Positions 1 to 5,546 are shown, counted from the stretch's first letter. The stretch: DNA of 5,546 nt from an uncultured Vogesella sp. (GCA_946479405.1 CAMLGD010000212.1:1-5546), one strand, 5' to 3'. Translations and numbers: made by a program. The notes: generated by a model from the letters alone, not told the origin.

Positions 1-42
1 GCAATAAGGGTTTGCTGCTTACCTTCCAGTAATGCCGAAGAA

Positions 43-79
43 CAGGATGCGGCCAACAGTTAATGTTGGCCGCATCCTG
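43..79. terminator. Perfect 16-bp hairpin, possible terminator of a gene outside the window
   Basis: CAGGATGCGGCCAACA (43-58) is exactly complementary to 64-79, with a five-base loop GTTAA. The stem is GC-rich and should be very stable on either strand. There is no T-run after it on the plus strand. On the minus strand the next bases read TTCTT, a poor U-tract. Frame 1 is open from base 1 to a TAA at 61-63 that lies in the loop, so a gene entering from the left could end here, but that is weak evidence. It is most likely a terminator or mRNA-end stabilising stem for a neighbour to the left. Confidence 0.5.
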
Positions 80-577
80 CCGGCCAGCTGGCGCCCTGAA
101 TCGTCACCTGTTTTGTATGCGGCGATGCTCCCAACTGACCAGGTTGCTGGCGATAGCAACTCGGTGCGAGCAGGACAGGAGCTGATTATGCGGTGACGGC
201 TGAATGGTCATTGTGAATCCGGTAACAGTAGTGGCGTGCTGATACCGAATTGCCGGCATTAAAAATCTGACGTGGTGTTTAATTGGAGTGCCATGGTTTT
301 TATTGCATTGTTTTATGTGGAGATAAGTGAAAAAATAACTGCTCTATATGCAAATTAATGCAATGCCAGAAAAATAGGGGTAAAAAATAGAAAGTGAAAA
401 GATAAACGATAGTTTAAGAACTTACTTTTTAATTTTTGTGTTATTTGGCGGTAAGTTAATTTTTGTTTTTTCTGGTTTTGTAAGGTAAATTGTTATTGCG
501 ATGCATTTCGATTGATTTTTTTGGGTAATTGTGATTTGAAAAATAACCGTGCCAACAAGTGTACAGTAAAATATATG

Positions 578-596
578 GCCAATATTTAATATTGGC
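578..596. repeat. 19-bp palindrome in AT-rich DNA
   Basis: GCCAATATT and AATATTGGC form a perfect inverted repeat around a single central T. A further GTGCCAA at 549-555 is complementary to TTGGCAC at 592-598, so three related half-sites lie within 50 bases. This looks like a binding site for a dimeric regulator. No target gene is visible immediately downstream, and AT-rich DNA makes partial palindromes more likely by chance. Confidence 0.4.
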
Positions 597-614
597 ACAA
601 TGGATTAAATTTAT

Positions 615-626
615 ACTGCCGGCAGT
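615..626. repeat. 12-bp perfect palindrome
   Basis: ACTGCCGGCAGT reads the same on both strands. It begins 18 bases after the 19-bp palindrome, at the right edge of the AT-rich stretch. It could be a second operator-like site. A 12-bp palindrome can also arise by chance in a window this size. Confidence 0.25.
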
Positions 627-1217
627 CTGTGGAGTTATTGGCTCGTGAACTAAAAGTATCAGCAGGGAGAAAGTTGCTGGATCGTTTTGCGACAAGCGTG
701 CCTGTGCCCGGCGAAATAACTGACCTGGCGCCATGGCGGGCCACGGTGGCATTGGCGAGTTCTGCACAGGGTCACGATCACGCTGTCGTTGTCAGCTGGG
801 AGCGCTAGCGGACACCGTAAGGTATGCCGCCATGCTTGCCGGATTCGTCAGCTTGGTTAAGTAGGGTTTTTCTTGCGTTAAGGTTGGTATTTTCTTGATT
901 CAGTTTGCTGGCGCATACCAGTGCCGGAGCGTTAGTAGCAGCGAATATATGTCAGTGCCCTGATGTAAAACATGGTGCAAGTTTGGTTGCTGTGTTAGCG
1001 CGACCGACTCTGCAATGGTGAGCATTTACGTTTGGTGGCATTTTTCAGTGTGGCTTTTTGCGGTGTGCAATCGATGGTGACGATTTTTGGGGAATTCTGG
1101 GGGATTTTGGGTAATTCCATGTCGACTGCGGTAATGTCGTTTTTGTCCCGATATCTGTCGTGTTTGGCAAAGGATGGTGGCACTGATTCTTCAATATTCA
1201 GCGAAACAATAATGTCT

Positions 1218-1247
1218 GCCACGGAAAATGTATTTACATTTCGTGGC
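1218..1247 (+). promoter_or_regulatory. Inverted repeat 1 upstream of the substrate-binding protein gene
   Basis: GCCACG (1218-1223) plus AAATGT (1226-1231) pair with ACATTT (1236-1241) plus CGTGGC (1242-1247). This gives 12 base pairs with a two-base bulge (GA) and an ATTT loop. It is the first of three inverted repeats packed into 85 bases. No T-run follows, so it is not an ordinary terminator. It could be part of a structured RNA leader or a protein-binding site in DNA. Confidence 0.45.
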
Positions 1248-1250
1248 GAC

Positions 1251-1274
1251 CTCTTGCCGCGTAAGCGGTAAGAG
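1251..1274 (+). promoter_or_regulatory. Inverted repeat 2: 10-bp stem with GTAA loop
   Basis: CTCTTGCCGC (1251-1260) pairs with GCGGTAAGAG (1265-1274) around GTAA, with one G-T wobble at 1256/1269. In RNA the loop would be GUAA, a member of the stable GNRA tetraloop class. It starts three bases after the first inverted repeat. There is no downstream T-run. The stable loop favours an RNA role, but only if transcription starts upstream of it, which is not established. Confidence 0.5.
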
Positions 1275-1286
1275 ACCATGTGTCAT

Positions 1287-1302
1287 CTTGCAAAATTGCA
1301 AG
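1287..1302. promoter_or_regulatory. Inverted repeat 3, candidate operator
   Basis: CTTGCAA (1287-1293) and TTGCAAG (1296-1302) form a 7-bp inverted repeat around AA. Its right half coincides with the -35 candidate TTGCAA of the possible promoter at 1296-1326, so a protein bound here would be placed to control the substrate-binding protein gene. It could equally fold as a short RNA hairpin if transcription begins further upstream. Confidence 0.4.
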
Positions 1303-1326
1303 TCATGAACAGCCTGTGCATATAAA
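1296..1326 (+). promoter_or_regulatory. Possible promoter of the substrate-binding protein gene
   Basis: TTGCAA (1296-1301) is a four-of-six match to the sigma-70 -35 box and TATAAA (1321-1326) a good -10 box. The 19-base spacer is longer than ideal. A start near 1333 would give an untranslated leader of about 28 bases, leaving the two upstream hairpins outside the transcript. No alternative promoter further upstream is clearly better. Confidence 0.35.
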
Positions 1327-1360
1327 AACCACCACCAATAAATCAATCAGGAGAATAGAA

Positions 1361-2491
1361 ATGAAAACTTCCAAGAAGCTGCTGGTCAGCTGTATCGCCT
1401 TTGCCTTTGGCTGCATGGTTCCCAGTGTTGCGCTTGCCGGTGACCAGGTTGTGAAAATCGGTCTGACCGGACCGCTCACCGGGCCGCAGGCTGCTACTGG
1501 CAAGGACGATGAAAACGGGGCCAAGATGGCGCTGGACTACATCAACGCACAGGGGCTGGTGATTGGTGGTAAAAAAACCCGTTTCGAACTGGTCTCGGAA
1601 GATGATTCGGCTGATCCGCGCACCGGCATGCTGGTAGCACAGCGCTTTGTCGATGCCGGCGTGAACGCAGTGCTTGGGCCCTACAACTCCGGTGTCGCCA
1701 TTCCAATCTCCAAGTTGCTGAACGATGCGGAAATCGTGATGGCTACCGTGGCCTCCAATCCCAAGGTGACGCAGGGCGGCTATCAGTATGTGTTCCGGAT
1801 CGGCAGCACCGACAGCCAGTCCGGCACTCGCATGGCGGTATTCGCAGCCAAGAACATCAAGGCGAAGAAGTTCGCGGTGATTGATGATCGCACTGCCTAT
1901 GGTCAGGGCCTGGCCGATGAATTTGAACGCGCCGCGAAAGGTAGCGGGGTGCAGATTGCCACCCGTGAATACACCAATGACAAGGCTACCGACTTCACCG
2001 CGATTCTTACCCGGATCAAGGGCATGAAAGTGGACGGCGTGTTTTATGCCGGCTACCACGCGCAGGGCGGCCCGCTGCGCAAGCAAATGACCCAGCTGGG
2101 TCTCAATGCCTACCTGCTGGGCGGTGACGGCATCTGTAACGATGAAATGTTCAAGCTGGGTGGCAAGACGGTAGATGACAAGGTGTTCTGTCCGCAGGGC
2201 GGCCCGGTACTGGATCAGAGCAGTGCCGGCAAGACCTTCAAGACTGCCTACAAGAAGCGCTTCAATAGCGAGCCGCTGACTTACGCCGCATCCATGTACG
2301 ATGGCGTGATTCTGCTGGCCAAGGCCATGCAGAAAGCCAACTCGATCGACCCCAAGAAATACAAACCGGCACTGGCTACCATCAAGTACCAGGGTGTGGC
2401 TGGCATGTATGAGTTTGACGACAAGCACGACCTGAAAAACTCGCCGATCAGTGTTTACACCTTCAAGAACGGGCAGCTGGTAGCGCTGTAA
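1361..2491 (+). CDS. Branched-chain amino acid type ABC transporter periplasmic substrate-binding protein
   Basis: Codes for 376 residues that bind a small substrate in the periplasm and deliver it to an ABC importer. The ATG is chosen over an upstream in-frame GTG at 1280 because AGGAG (1349-1353) lies seven bases before it and a signal peptide follows directly: KK at 5-6, a hydrophobic core and likely cleavage after ALA at 24-26. The mature protein has the LivJ/LivK fold (Peripla_BP_6). IGLTGPLTGP begins at about 33, GPYNS at 106-110, ATVASNP at 128-134, AYGQG at 179-183, FYAGYH at 228-233 and GGDG at 254-257. These align by eye with LivJ ligand-contact segments. An Asp (256) stands where LivJ has the Glu that binds the amino group, and the LivJ disulfide cysteines are absent. 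C259 and C277 are the only mature cysteines. No permease or ATPase gene is adjacent, so it is an orphan here. Leucine, isoleucine or valine is plausible, but the ligand is not certain. Confidence 0.93.
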   Translation: MKTSKKLLVSCIAFAFGCMVPSVALAGDQVVKIGLTGPLTGPQAATGKDDENGAKMALDYINAQGLVIGGKKTRFELVSEDDSADPRTGMLVAQRFVDAGVNAVLGPYNSGVAIPISKLLNDAEIVMATVASNPKVTQGGYQYVFRIGSTDSQSGTRMAVFAAKNIKAKKFAVIDDRTAYGQGLADEFERAAKGSGVQIATREYTNDKATDFTAILTRIKGMKVDGVFYAGYHAQGGPLRKQMTQLGLNAYLLGGDGICNDEMFKLGGKTVDDKVFCPQGGPVLDQSSAGKTFKTAYKKRFNSEPLTYAASMYDGVILLAKAMQKANSIDPKKYKPALATIKYQGVAGMYEFDDKHDLKNSPISVYTFKNGQLVAL

Positions 2492-2509
2492 GCTGCACGG
2501 TTACGTTGC

Positions 2510-2544
2510 AAATCGCCCGCCGGTCTTAACTGGCGGGCGATTTT
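2510..2544 (+). terminator. Rho-independent terminator of the substrate-binding protein gene
   Basis: AAATCGCCCGCCGGT (2510-2524) pairs with 2529-2543 around CTTA, giving a 15-bp stem with one G-T wobble. The stem ends in TTTT (2541-2544). It begins 18 bases after the stop codon. On the minus strand the stem is followed by only a short T-run, so it may also back up termination of ssb transcripts. Confidence 0.88.
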
Positions 2545-2610
2545 GCCATCTGGAGGCGCGCTTTGCCGCATGGGGATCACAAGCGGCATGCGGCGGCGGA
2601 AAGTGCCAAC

Positions 2611-2640
2611 AAAAAACGGAGCCCGATGAATGGCTCCGTT
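2611..2640 (-). terminator. Rho-independent terminator of ssb
   Basis: Read on the minus strand, AACGGAGCC (2640-2632) pairs perfectly with GGCTCCGTT (2623-2615) around an eight-base loop. The stem runs into six T (2616-2611). It starts 27 bases after the ssb stop. Together with the terminator at 2510-2544 it separates the two converging transcription units. Confidence 0.9.
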
Positions 2641-2667
2641 GACGCTTAGGGTGCGAGTCGTTCTGTT

Positions 2668-3120
2668 TCAGAACGGAATGTCGTCGTCCATGTCGTCCAT
2701 GCGCGGCGCCGGTTTCGGATCCATGCGGCGCGGTGCAGCCGGCGGGGCGGATGGAGCCTCCGCACGCGGTGCCGGGGCGCTGTAGGCATCGTCCATCGGC
2801 GGCATGTCGTCGCGACGGCCGCCTTGCAGCGACAGCTCGTTCACGCGCACGTCCGGCGAGGTGCGCTTCACGCCTTCCTTGTCGGTCCATTCGCGCAGGG
2901 TCAGTTGGCCGTAAACGGTAACTTGCTGGCCTTTGGCCAGGTAGTTCTTCAGCGATTCACCGCGCTTGCCCCATACCTGGCAGCTAAACCAGTTGGTGGT
3001 CTTGCGCTCGCCAAAGCCGATGTCGCTGGCAACGCGGAAGCTCAGCACCGGCTCGCCGCTGGGGGTGTAACGCAGCTCGGCGTCGGCGGCCAGACGGCCA
3101 TCAAAACTAATGCTGTTCAT
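2668..3120 (-). CDS. ssb: Single-stranded DNA-binding protein
   Basis: Codes for 150 residues that coat single-stranded DNA during replication, recombination and repair. Residues 1-101 form an OB-fold: RYTPSGEPV at 17-25, TTNWFSCQVWGK at 41-52, LAKGQQVTVYGQL at 61-73 and RVNELSLQGG at 92-101. W44 and W50 lie in the region of the DNA-stacking aromatics of the family. A linker rich in Pro, Ala, Arg and Met (102-143) leads to the acidic tip MDDDIPF, the conserved partner-binding tail of bacterial SSBs. The ATG at 3120 has GGAG at 3130-3127, six bases away. A TTG 21 bases upstream is open in frame but has less support. The usual opening of chromosomal SSBs (NKVILIGNLG-like) is replaced by SISFDGRLA and the protein is shorter than the typical 170-180 residues, so it may be a divergent or second SSB of the genome. 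Confidence 0.93.
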   Translation of the reverse strand: MNSISFDGRLAADAELRYTPSGEPVLSFRVASDIGFGERKTTNWFSCQVWGKRGESLKNYLAKGQQVTVYGQLTLREWTDKEGVKRTSPDVRVNELSLQGGRRDDMPPMDDAYSAPAPRAEAPSAPPAAPRRMDPKPAPRMDDMDDDIPF

Positions 3121-3126
3121 GGAGTT

Positions 3127-3164
3127 CTCCGGAAAATTCAATCGAACAGGGCGCCGTTTTCCGG
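3127..3164 (-). promoter_or_regulatory. Hairpin overlapping the ssb ribosome binding site
   Basis: On the minus strand CCGGAAAA (3164-3157) is perfectly complementary to TTTTCCGG (3136-3129), with a 20-base loop. The last two G of the 3' arm are the first two bases of the GGAG Shine-Dalgarno sequence (3130-3127) of ssb. If formed in the mRNA the stem would partly hide the ribosome binding site, suggesting translational control. The repeat is seen directly; the role is inferred, and four of the eight pairs are A-U, so the stem is only moderately stable. Confidence 0.45.
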
Positions 3165-3175
3165 CACGCCTGCGC

Positions 3176-3204
3176 AGTGTAGCGGTAAGGCCTGTTCATG
3201 ACTA
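3176..3204 (-). promoter_or_regulatory. Candidate ssb promoter
   Basis: On the minus strand TAGTCA (3204-3199) matches the sigma-70 -35 box at four of six positions. It is followed after exactly 17 bases by TACACT (3181-3176), four of six for the -10 box. The -35 box includes the stop codon of the upstream transporter gene. A start near 3169 would put the hairpin at 3164-3129 at the very 5' end of the ssb mRNA. Readthrough from the transporter gene is also possible, as no terminator separates them. Confidence 0.45.
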
Positions 3205-4566
3205 TGGCTTGGCGATGGGCAACAGGCGGCGCACGCCGGCCTCATCCCAGCCGTGCTGCGCTACCTTGAGATAGGCCACGCCTTCATCCGGCATGATCAC
3301 CACTTCGCTGATGCCATCCAGCGCCAGCAGGCGGCTGGACAGGGTGCTGCTGTCGCCGCGCCAGTTGTCGTCTAGGTGGAACATCTGGGTTTTCACTGCC
3401 TTGGGCGGTGTCATGGTGATGGCTAGCAGCAGCCAGCTGGCCATCAGCACGCTGGTAAAGCCGAATACGCCGGCAGCGCCGAAGCGGCCATACAGCCAGC
3501 CGCCGAGTGCGGCGCCAAGGAACAGGCCGACAGACTGGGCAGTATTATACACGCCGATGGCGGTGCCCTTGGCGTCTGCCGGTGCGATCTTGGAGATCAG
3601 TGACGGTAGGGTGGCTTCCAAGATGTTGAAGGCGATGAAATACAGCGTCAGCCAGATGACGATCATCCAGAAGCTGGACAGCGCCAGCGCCATCCCCAGC
3701 TGCGCGGCCGTCATCAACGCCACGGCGGCGACGAACACTTGCTTGAGTTTGGCCTTTTTCTCGCCGTAGATGATGGCGGGCACCATCAGGAAGAAGCCGG
3801 CCACCACCACCGGCAGATACACCTGCCAGTGGTCGGCCTTGTCCAGGTGACCGGTGCTGGTCAGCGCAAACGGAATGGTGACGAACATCGCCATCTGCGC
3901 CGCGTGCAGCGCAAAGATGCCATAGTTCAGCCGCAGCAGTTCCGGGTGTTTCAGCACCGCCGGCAGGCGTTTGGTATTGGCTTCGGCATCGGAGTGGAAA
4001 CGCGACACCACCGGGTCCGGAATCACGCGCCACACGCCCAGCAAGGCCAGCAGCGACAGCACGCCGGTGAGGGTGAAGATGCCGTCCACGCCGATATGCT
4101 TGGCCAGCAGCGGCCCCAGCACCAGGCTGACGGCAAAGGTGGTGCCGATGCTCATGCCTATCATCGCCATGGCGCGGGTACGGTTTTCTTCGCGCGTCAG
4201 GTCGGCCAGCAGGGCGGTGATGGCGGCGGAGATGGCACCGGAGCCCTGGATCACGCGGCCGATGATCAGCCAGGTAATGTCGTGAGCGTTGGCAGCGACA
4301 AAGCTGCCGGCGGCGAACAGCAGCAGGCCAAAGTAGATCACCTTCTTGCGGCCAATCTTGTCGGACAGCATGCCCAGCGGCAGTTGCAGCAGTGCCTGCA
4401 CTAGGCCGTAACTGCCTAGTGCCAGACCGATCAAGGCGTGGTTGTCGGCGCCTTGCAGCGTGGTGGCATACAGGGCGAATACCGGCAGGATGAGAAACAT
4501 GCCCAGCATGCGCAGGGCATAGATACCGGCCAGCCCAAGGCTGGCGCGCAGTTCGAGTGCAGTCAT
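3202..4566 (-). CDS. yajR: YajR-type major facilitator superfamily transporter
   Basis: Codes for 454 residues, an inner-membrane transporter probably driven by the proton gradient; the substrate is unknown. About twelve membrane segments can be read between residues 9 and 385, with a long cytoplasmic loop at about 183-210. Superfamily motif A is GMLSDKIGRKK (65-75), with the conserved Asp at 69. GRVIQGSGAI (103-112) and LTREENRTRAM (123-133) match Escherichia coli YajR closely, as do LPSLISKIAPADAKGTAIGVY (320-340) and total length. After the last segment, residues about 393-454 form a soluble domain (LLALDGISEVVIMPDEGVAY) like the C-terminal ferredoxin-like YAM domain of YajR. The ATG at 4566 is the only ATG near the beginning of the frame, but its upstream sequence ACACTCCGA is a weak ribosome binding site. 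It lies upstream of ssb on the same strand and divergent from uvrA. Confidence 0.88.
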   Translation of the reverse strand: MTALELRASLGLAGIYALRMLGMFLILPVFALYATTLQGADNHALIGLALGSYGLVQALLQLPLGMLSDKIGRKKVIYFGLLLFAAGSFVAANAHDITWLIIGRVIQGSGAISAAITALLADLTREENRTRAMAMIGMSIGTTFAVSLVLGPLLAKHIGVDGIFTLTGVLSLLALLGVWRVIPDPVVSRFHSDAEANTKRLPAVLKHPELLRLNYGIFALHAAQMAMFVTIPFALTSTGHLDKADHWQVYLPVVVAGFFLMVPAIIYGEKKAKLKQVFVAAVALMTAAQLGMALALSSFWMIVIWLTLYFIAFNILEATLPSLISKIAPADAKGTAIGVYNTAQSVGLFLGAALGGWLYGRFGAAGVFGFTSVLMASWLLLAITMTPPKAVKTQMFHLDDNWRGDSSTLSSRLLALDGISEVVIMPDEGVAYLKVAQHGWDEAGVRRLLPIAKP

Positions 4567-4620
4567 TCGGAGTGTGTTCAGGCTAAGCGGGCAGCAACGC
4601 GATGGACAAGCTGCCGGTGC

Positions 4621-4649
4621 AGTGTAGCGCGGGCGGGTTCTACTTTACG
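4621..4649 (-). promoter_or_regulatory. Weak candidate promoter of the yajR-type gene
   Basis: On the minus strand TACACT (4626-4621) sits in the same 11-base context, CGCTACACTGC, as the -10 candidate of ssb, and at nearly the same distance from its start codon (55 versus 56 bases). The bases at the ideal -35 position (CGTAAA) match poorly. A better box, TTGAAA, lies 23 bases away, which is too far for a standard promoter. Confidence 0.25.
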
Positions 4650-4669
4650 TTTCAACAGGTAACGACGAC

Positions 4670-4685
4670 GCGATGCCTGCATCGC
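4670..4685. promoter_or_regulatory. Inverted repeat between divergent yajR-type gene and uvrA
   Basis: GCGATGC (4670-4676) and GCATCGC (4679-4685) form a perfect 7-bp inverted repeat around CT. It lies near the middle of the 188-bp divergent intergenic region, so a regulator bound here could affect either gene. It does not resemble the CTGT-N8-ACAG LexA site, and I recognise no specific regulator. Confidence 0.3.
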
Positions 4686-4717
4686 CAAGCGGGTAGAGCG
4701 CGGTACACCAAGTCCGG

Positions 4718-4723
4718 TATAGT
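4718..4723 (+). promoter_or_regulatory. Possible -10 box of uvrA
   Basis: TATAGT matches the sigma-70 -10 consensus at five of six positions and would give a leader of about 25 bases before uvrA. No recognisable -35 box occurs 16-18 bases upstream (AGAGCG at the 17-base position). No LexA box was found by eye between 4567 and 4754. Confidence 0.3.
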
Positions 4724-4754
4724 AGCAGGTTCCCCGAATCACGGTGAGACAGGC

Positions 4755-5546
4755 ATGGATTCCATCCGCATCCGCGGTGCGCGCACCCACAATCTCAAGA
4801 ACGTCAACCTCGACCTGCCACGGCACCAGCTGGTGGTGATCACCGGCCTGTCCGGCTCCGGCAAGTCGTCGCTGGCCTTCGACACGCTGTACGCCGAAGG
4901 GCAGCGCCGCTACGTGGAAAGCCTGTCCGCCTATGCGCGGCAGTTCCTGCAGCTGATGGAAAAGCCGGATGTGGATCTGATCGAGGGGCTGTCGCCGGCG
5001 ATTTCCATCGAGCAGAAGGCCACCAGCCATAACCCGCGCTCCACCGTGGGTACCGTCACCGAGATCCACGACTACCTGCGCCTGCTGTACGCCCGCGTTG
5101 GCGACCCGCACTGTCCGGACCACGACGTGCCGCTGGCCTCGCAAACGGTGAGCCAGATGGTGGATCACGTGCTGGCGTTGCCGGCCGAGACGAGGATGAT
5201 GATCCTGGCGCCGGTTATCGTTGGCCGCAAGGGCGAGAACCTCGACCTGTTCGAAGACCTGCGCGCGCAGGGCTTCGTGCGCGTGCGCGTCGATGGCGAA
5301 GTGTACGAGCTGGAGGCTGTGCCCAAGCTGGACAAGAACAAGAAGCACACCGTAGAGGTGGTGATCGACCGCCTCAAGGTGCGCGCCGATATGCAGCAGC
5401 GGCTGGCAGAAAGCTTCGAAACCGCGCTGCGCCACGCCGACGGCCGAGCCATTGCCGTGGAAATGGATAGCAGCCAGGAGCACTGGTTCTCCGCCAAGTT
5501 CGCCTGCCCGGTGTGCAGCTACAGTCTGCCGGAGCTGGAGCCGCGG
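4755..5546 (+). CDS. uvrA: UvrA, excinuclease ABC subunit A (5' part, runs off the window)
   Basis: The first 264 codons of UvrA, the damage-recognition ATPase that loads UvrB during nucleotide excision repair. Full-length proteins have about 940 residues, so about 28% is present. The frame is open to the last base without a stop. Walker A of the first ATPase half is GLSGSGKSS (31-39). [17 protein letters not shown] (48-64), [12 protein letters not shown] (77-88) and [17 protein letters not shown] (93-109) are UvrA signatures. HCPDHDVPL (119-127) opens the inserted region that includes the UvrB-binding domain. CPVC (251-254) supplies the first cysteine pair of the first zinc-binding module, and the window ends inside that module. 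The ATG at 4755 has GGTGAG (4743-4748) six bases upstream and gives the expected N-terminus [16 protein letters not shown]. Divergent from the yajR-type gene. Confidence 0.97.
   Translation, partial: MDSIRIRGARTHNLKNVNLDLPRHQLVVITGLSGSGKSSLAFDTLYAEGQRRYVESLSAYARQFLQLMEKPDVDLIEGLSPAISIEQKATSHNPRSTVGTVTEIHDYLRLLYARVGDPHCPDHDVPLASQTVSQMVDHVLALPAETRMMILAPVIVGRKGENLDLFEDLRAQGFVRVRVDGEVYELEAVPKLDKNKKHTVEVVIDRLKVRADMQQRLAESFETALRHADGRAIAVEMDSSQEHWFSAKFACPVCSYSLPELEPR

Larger units (their letters stand above)
1..1217. other. Long stretch without a supportable gene
   Basis: About 1.2 kb with no convincing gene on either strand. The open frames present are short, start at GTG or TTG or lack a Shine-Dalgarno sequence, and encode peptides that resemble no family I know. 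Base composition is uneven: the ends are mixed, but 301-600 has 84 G or C in 300 bases (28%), against roughly 60-65% in lines sampled from the genes downstream. The stretch holds a strong hairpin at 43-79, palindromes at 578-596 and 615-626, and three G-runs about ten bases apart at 1089-1111. It could be a regulatory region, degraded foreign DNA, or the site of a small RNA. I cannot tell which from the sequence alone. Confidence 0.6.

Noticed and set aside
419..475. AACTTAC/GTAAGTT stem followed by a T-rich run as a terminator
   Set aside because: The stem has only two GC pairs and a 25-base loop, and the surrounding DNA is T-rich throughout.
456..767. Minus-strand open frame of 103 codons
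   Set aside because: It crosses the AT-rich stretch, encodes low-complexity Asn/Lys/Tyr-rich sequence at its end, and shows no domain or ribosome binding site.
127..803. 13-base inverted pair (127-139 and 791-803, one mismatch) as possible ends of a mobile element
   Set aside because: There are no target-site duplications, no transposase, and the match is about what chance predicts in this length.
629..808. Plus-strand open frame of 59 codons starting with GTG
   Set aside because: The peptide looks reasonably protein-like, but it has no Shine-Dalgarno sequence and no family resemblance, and an open frame this short is expected by chance.
733..864. Plus-strand ATG frame of 43 codons overlapping the previous one, which might suggest a frameshifted gene
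   Set aside because: Joining the two frames yields no recognisable protein, and there is no evidence of a shift.
905..1021. Plus-strand open frame of 38 codons
   Set aside because: Only TTG or CTG could start it, there is no ribosome binding site, and the length is within chance.
1089..1111. Three G-runs at about ten-base spacing, possible G-quadruplex
   Set aside because: Only three runs of three or more G are present and no fourth is close enough.
995..1279. Overlapping frames on both strands (94 codons minus, 79 codons plus)
   Set aside because: Neither has a Shine-Dalgarno sequence or recognisable features. The plus one begins with TTG and ends inside a hairpin.
1343..2428. Minus-strand open frame of 361 codons opposite the substrate-binding protein
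   Set aside because: Antisense shadow of a well-supported gene with signal peptide, ribosome binding site and terminator.
2565..2594. 8-bp inverted repeat GCCGCATG/CATGCGGC between the two terminators
   Set aside because: It has a 14-base loop and no T-run, and the region already has two convincing terminators.
4578..5483. Minus-strand open frame of 301 codons opposite uvrA
   Set aside because: It is the antisense shadow of the clear uvrA coding sequence, and its His/Gln/Val-rich product is typical of such shadows.

Overview
The window looks like chromosomal DNA of a betaproteobacterium, possibly a Neisseriales/Chromobacteriaceae member. This is inferred from the GC-rich coding regions, a UvrA close to the proteobacterial type, and the uvrA / divergent major-facilitator transporter / ssb gene order, which I recall as common in betaproteobacteria. 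No RNA gene, insertion sequence, CRISPR array or phage gene is visible.

Layout. Bases 1-1217 contain no gene I can support. They hold a perfect 16-bp hairpin at 43-79, a very AT-rich stretch (about 28% G+C over 301-600) and two short palindromes. Bases 1218-1360 are the upstream region of the first clear gene and contain three inverted repeats in close succession, a possible promoter and a good ribosome binding site. At 1361-2491 (+) lies a periplasmic substrate-binding protein of the branched-chain amino acid type, with no permease or ATPase gene beside it. It ends in a strong terminator. A second terminator pointing the other way closes the minus-strand group. That group is ssb (2668-3120), preceded by a yajR-type transporter gene (3202-4566). 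Between them is an 81-bp gap with a plausible ssb promoter and a hairpin that overlaps the ssb ribosome binding site. A 188-bp divergent intergenic region then leads to uvrA (4755 to the window end, +), of which only the first 264 codons are present.

Functional reading. uvrA (nucleotide excision repair) and ssb (single-stranded DNA binding) are genome-maintenance genes flanking an inner-membrane transporter of unknown substrate. The substrate-binding protein converges on this group but is insulated from it by back-to-back terminators, so it is a separate unit. No complete new system is evident. The most interesting signals are regulatory: the inverted-repeat cluster upstream of the substrate-binding protein, the hairpin at the ssb start, and the unexplained AT-rich gap.
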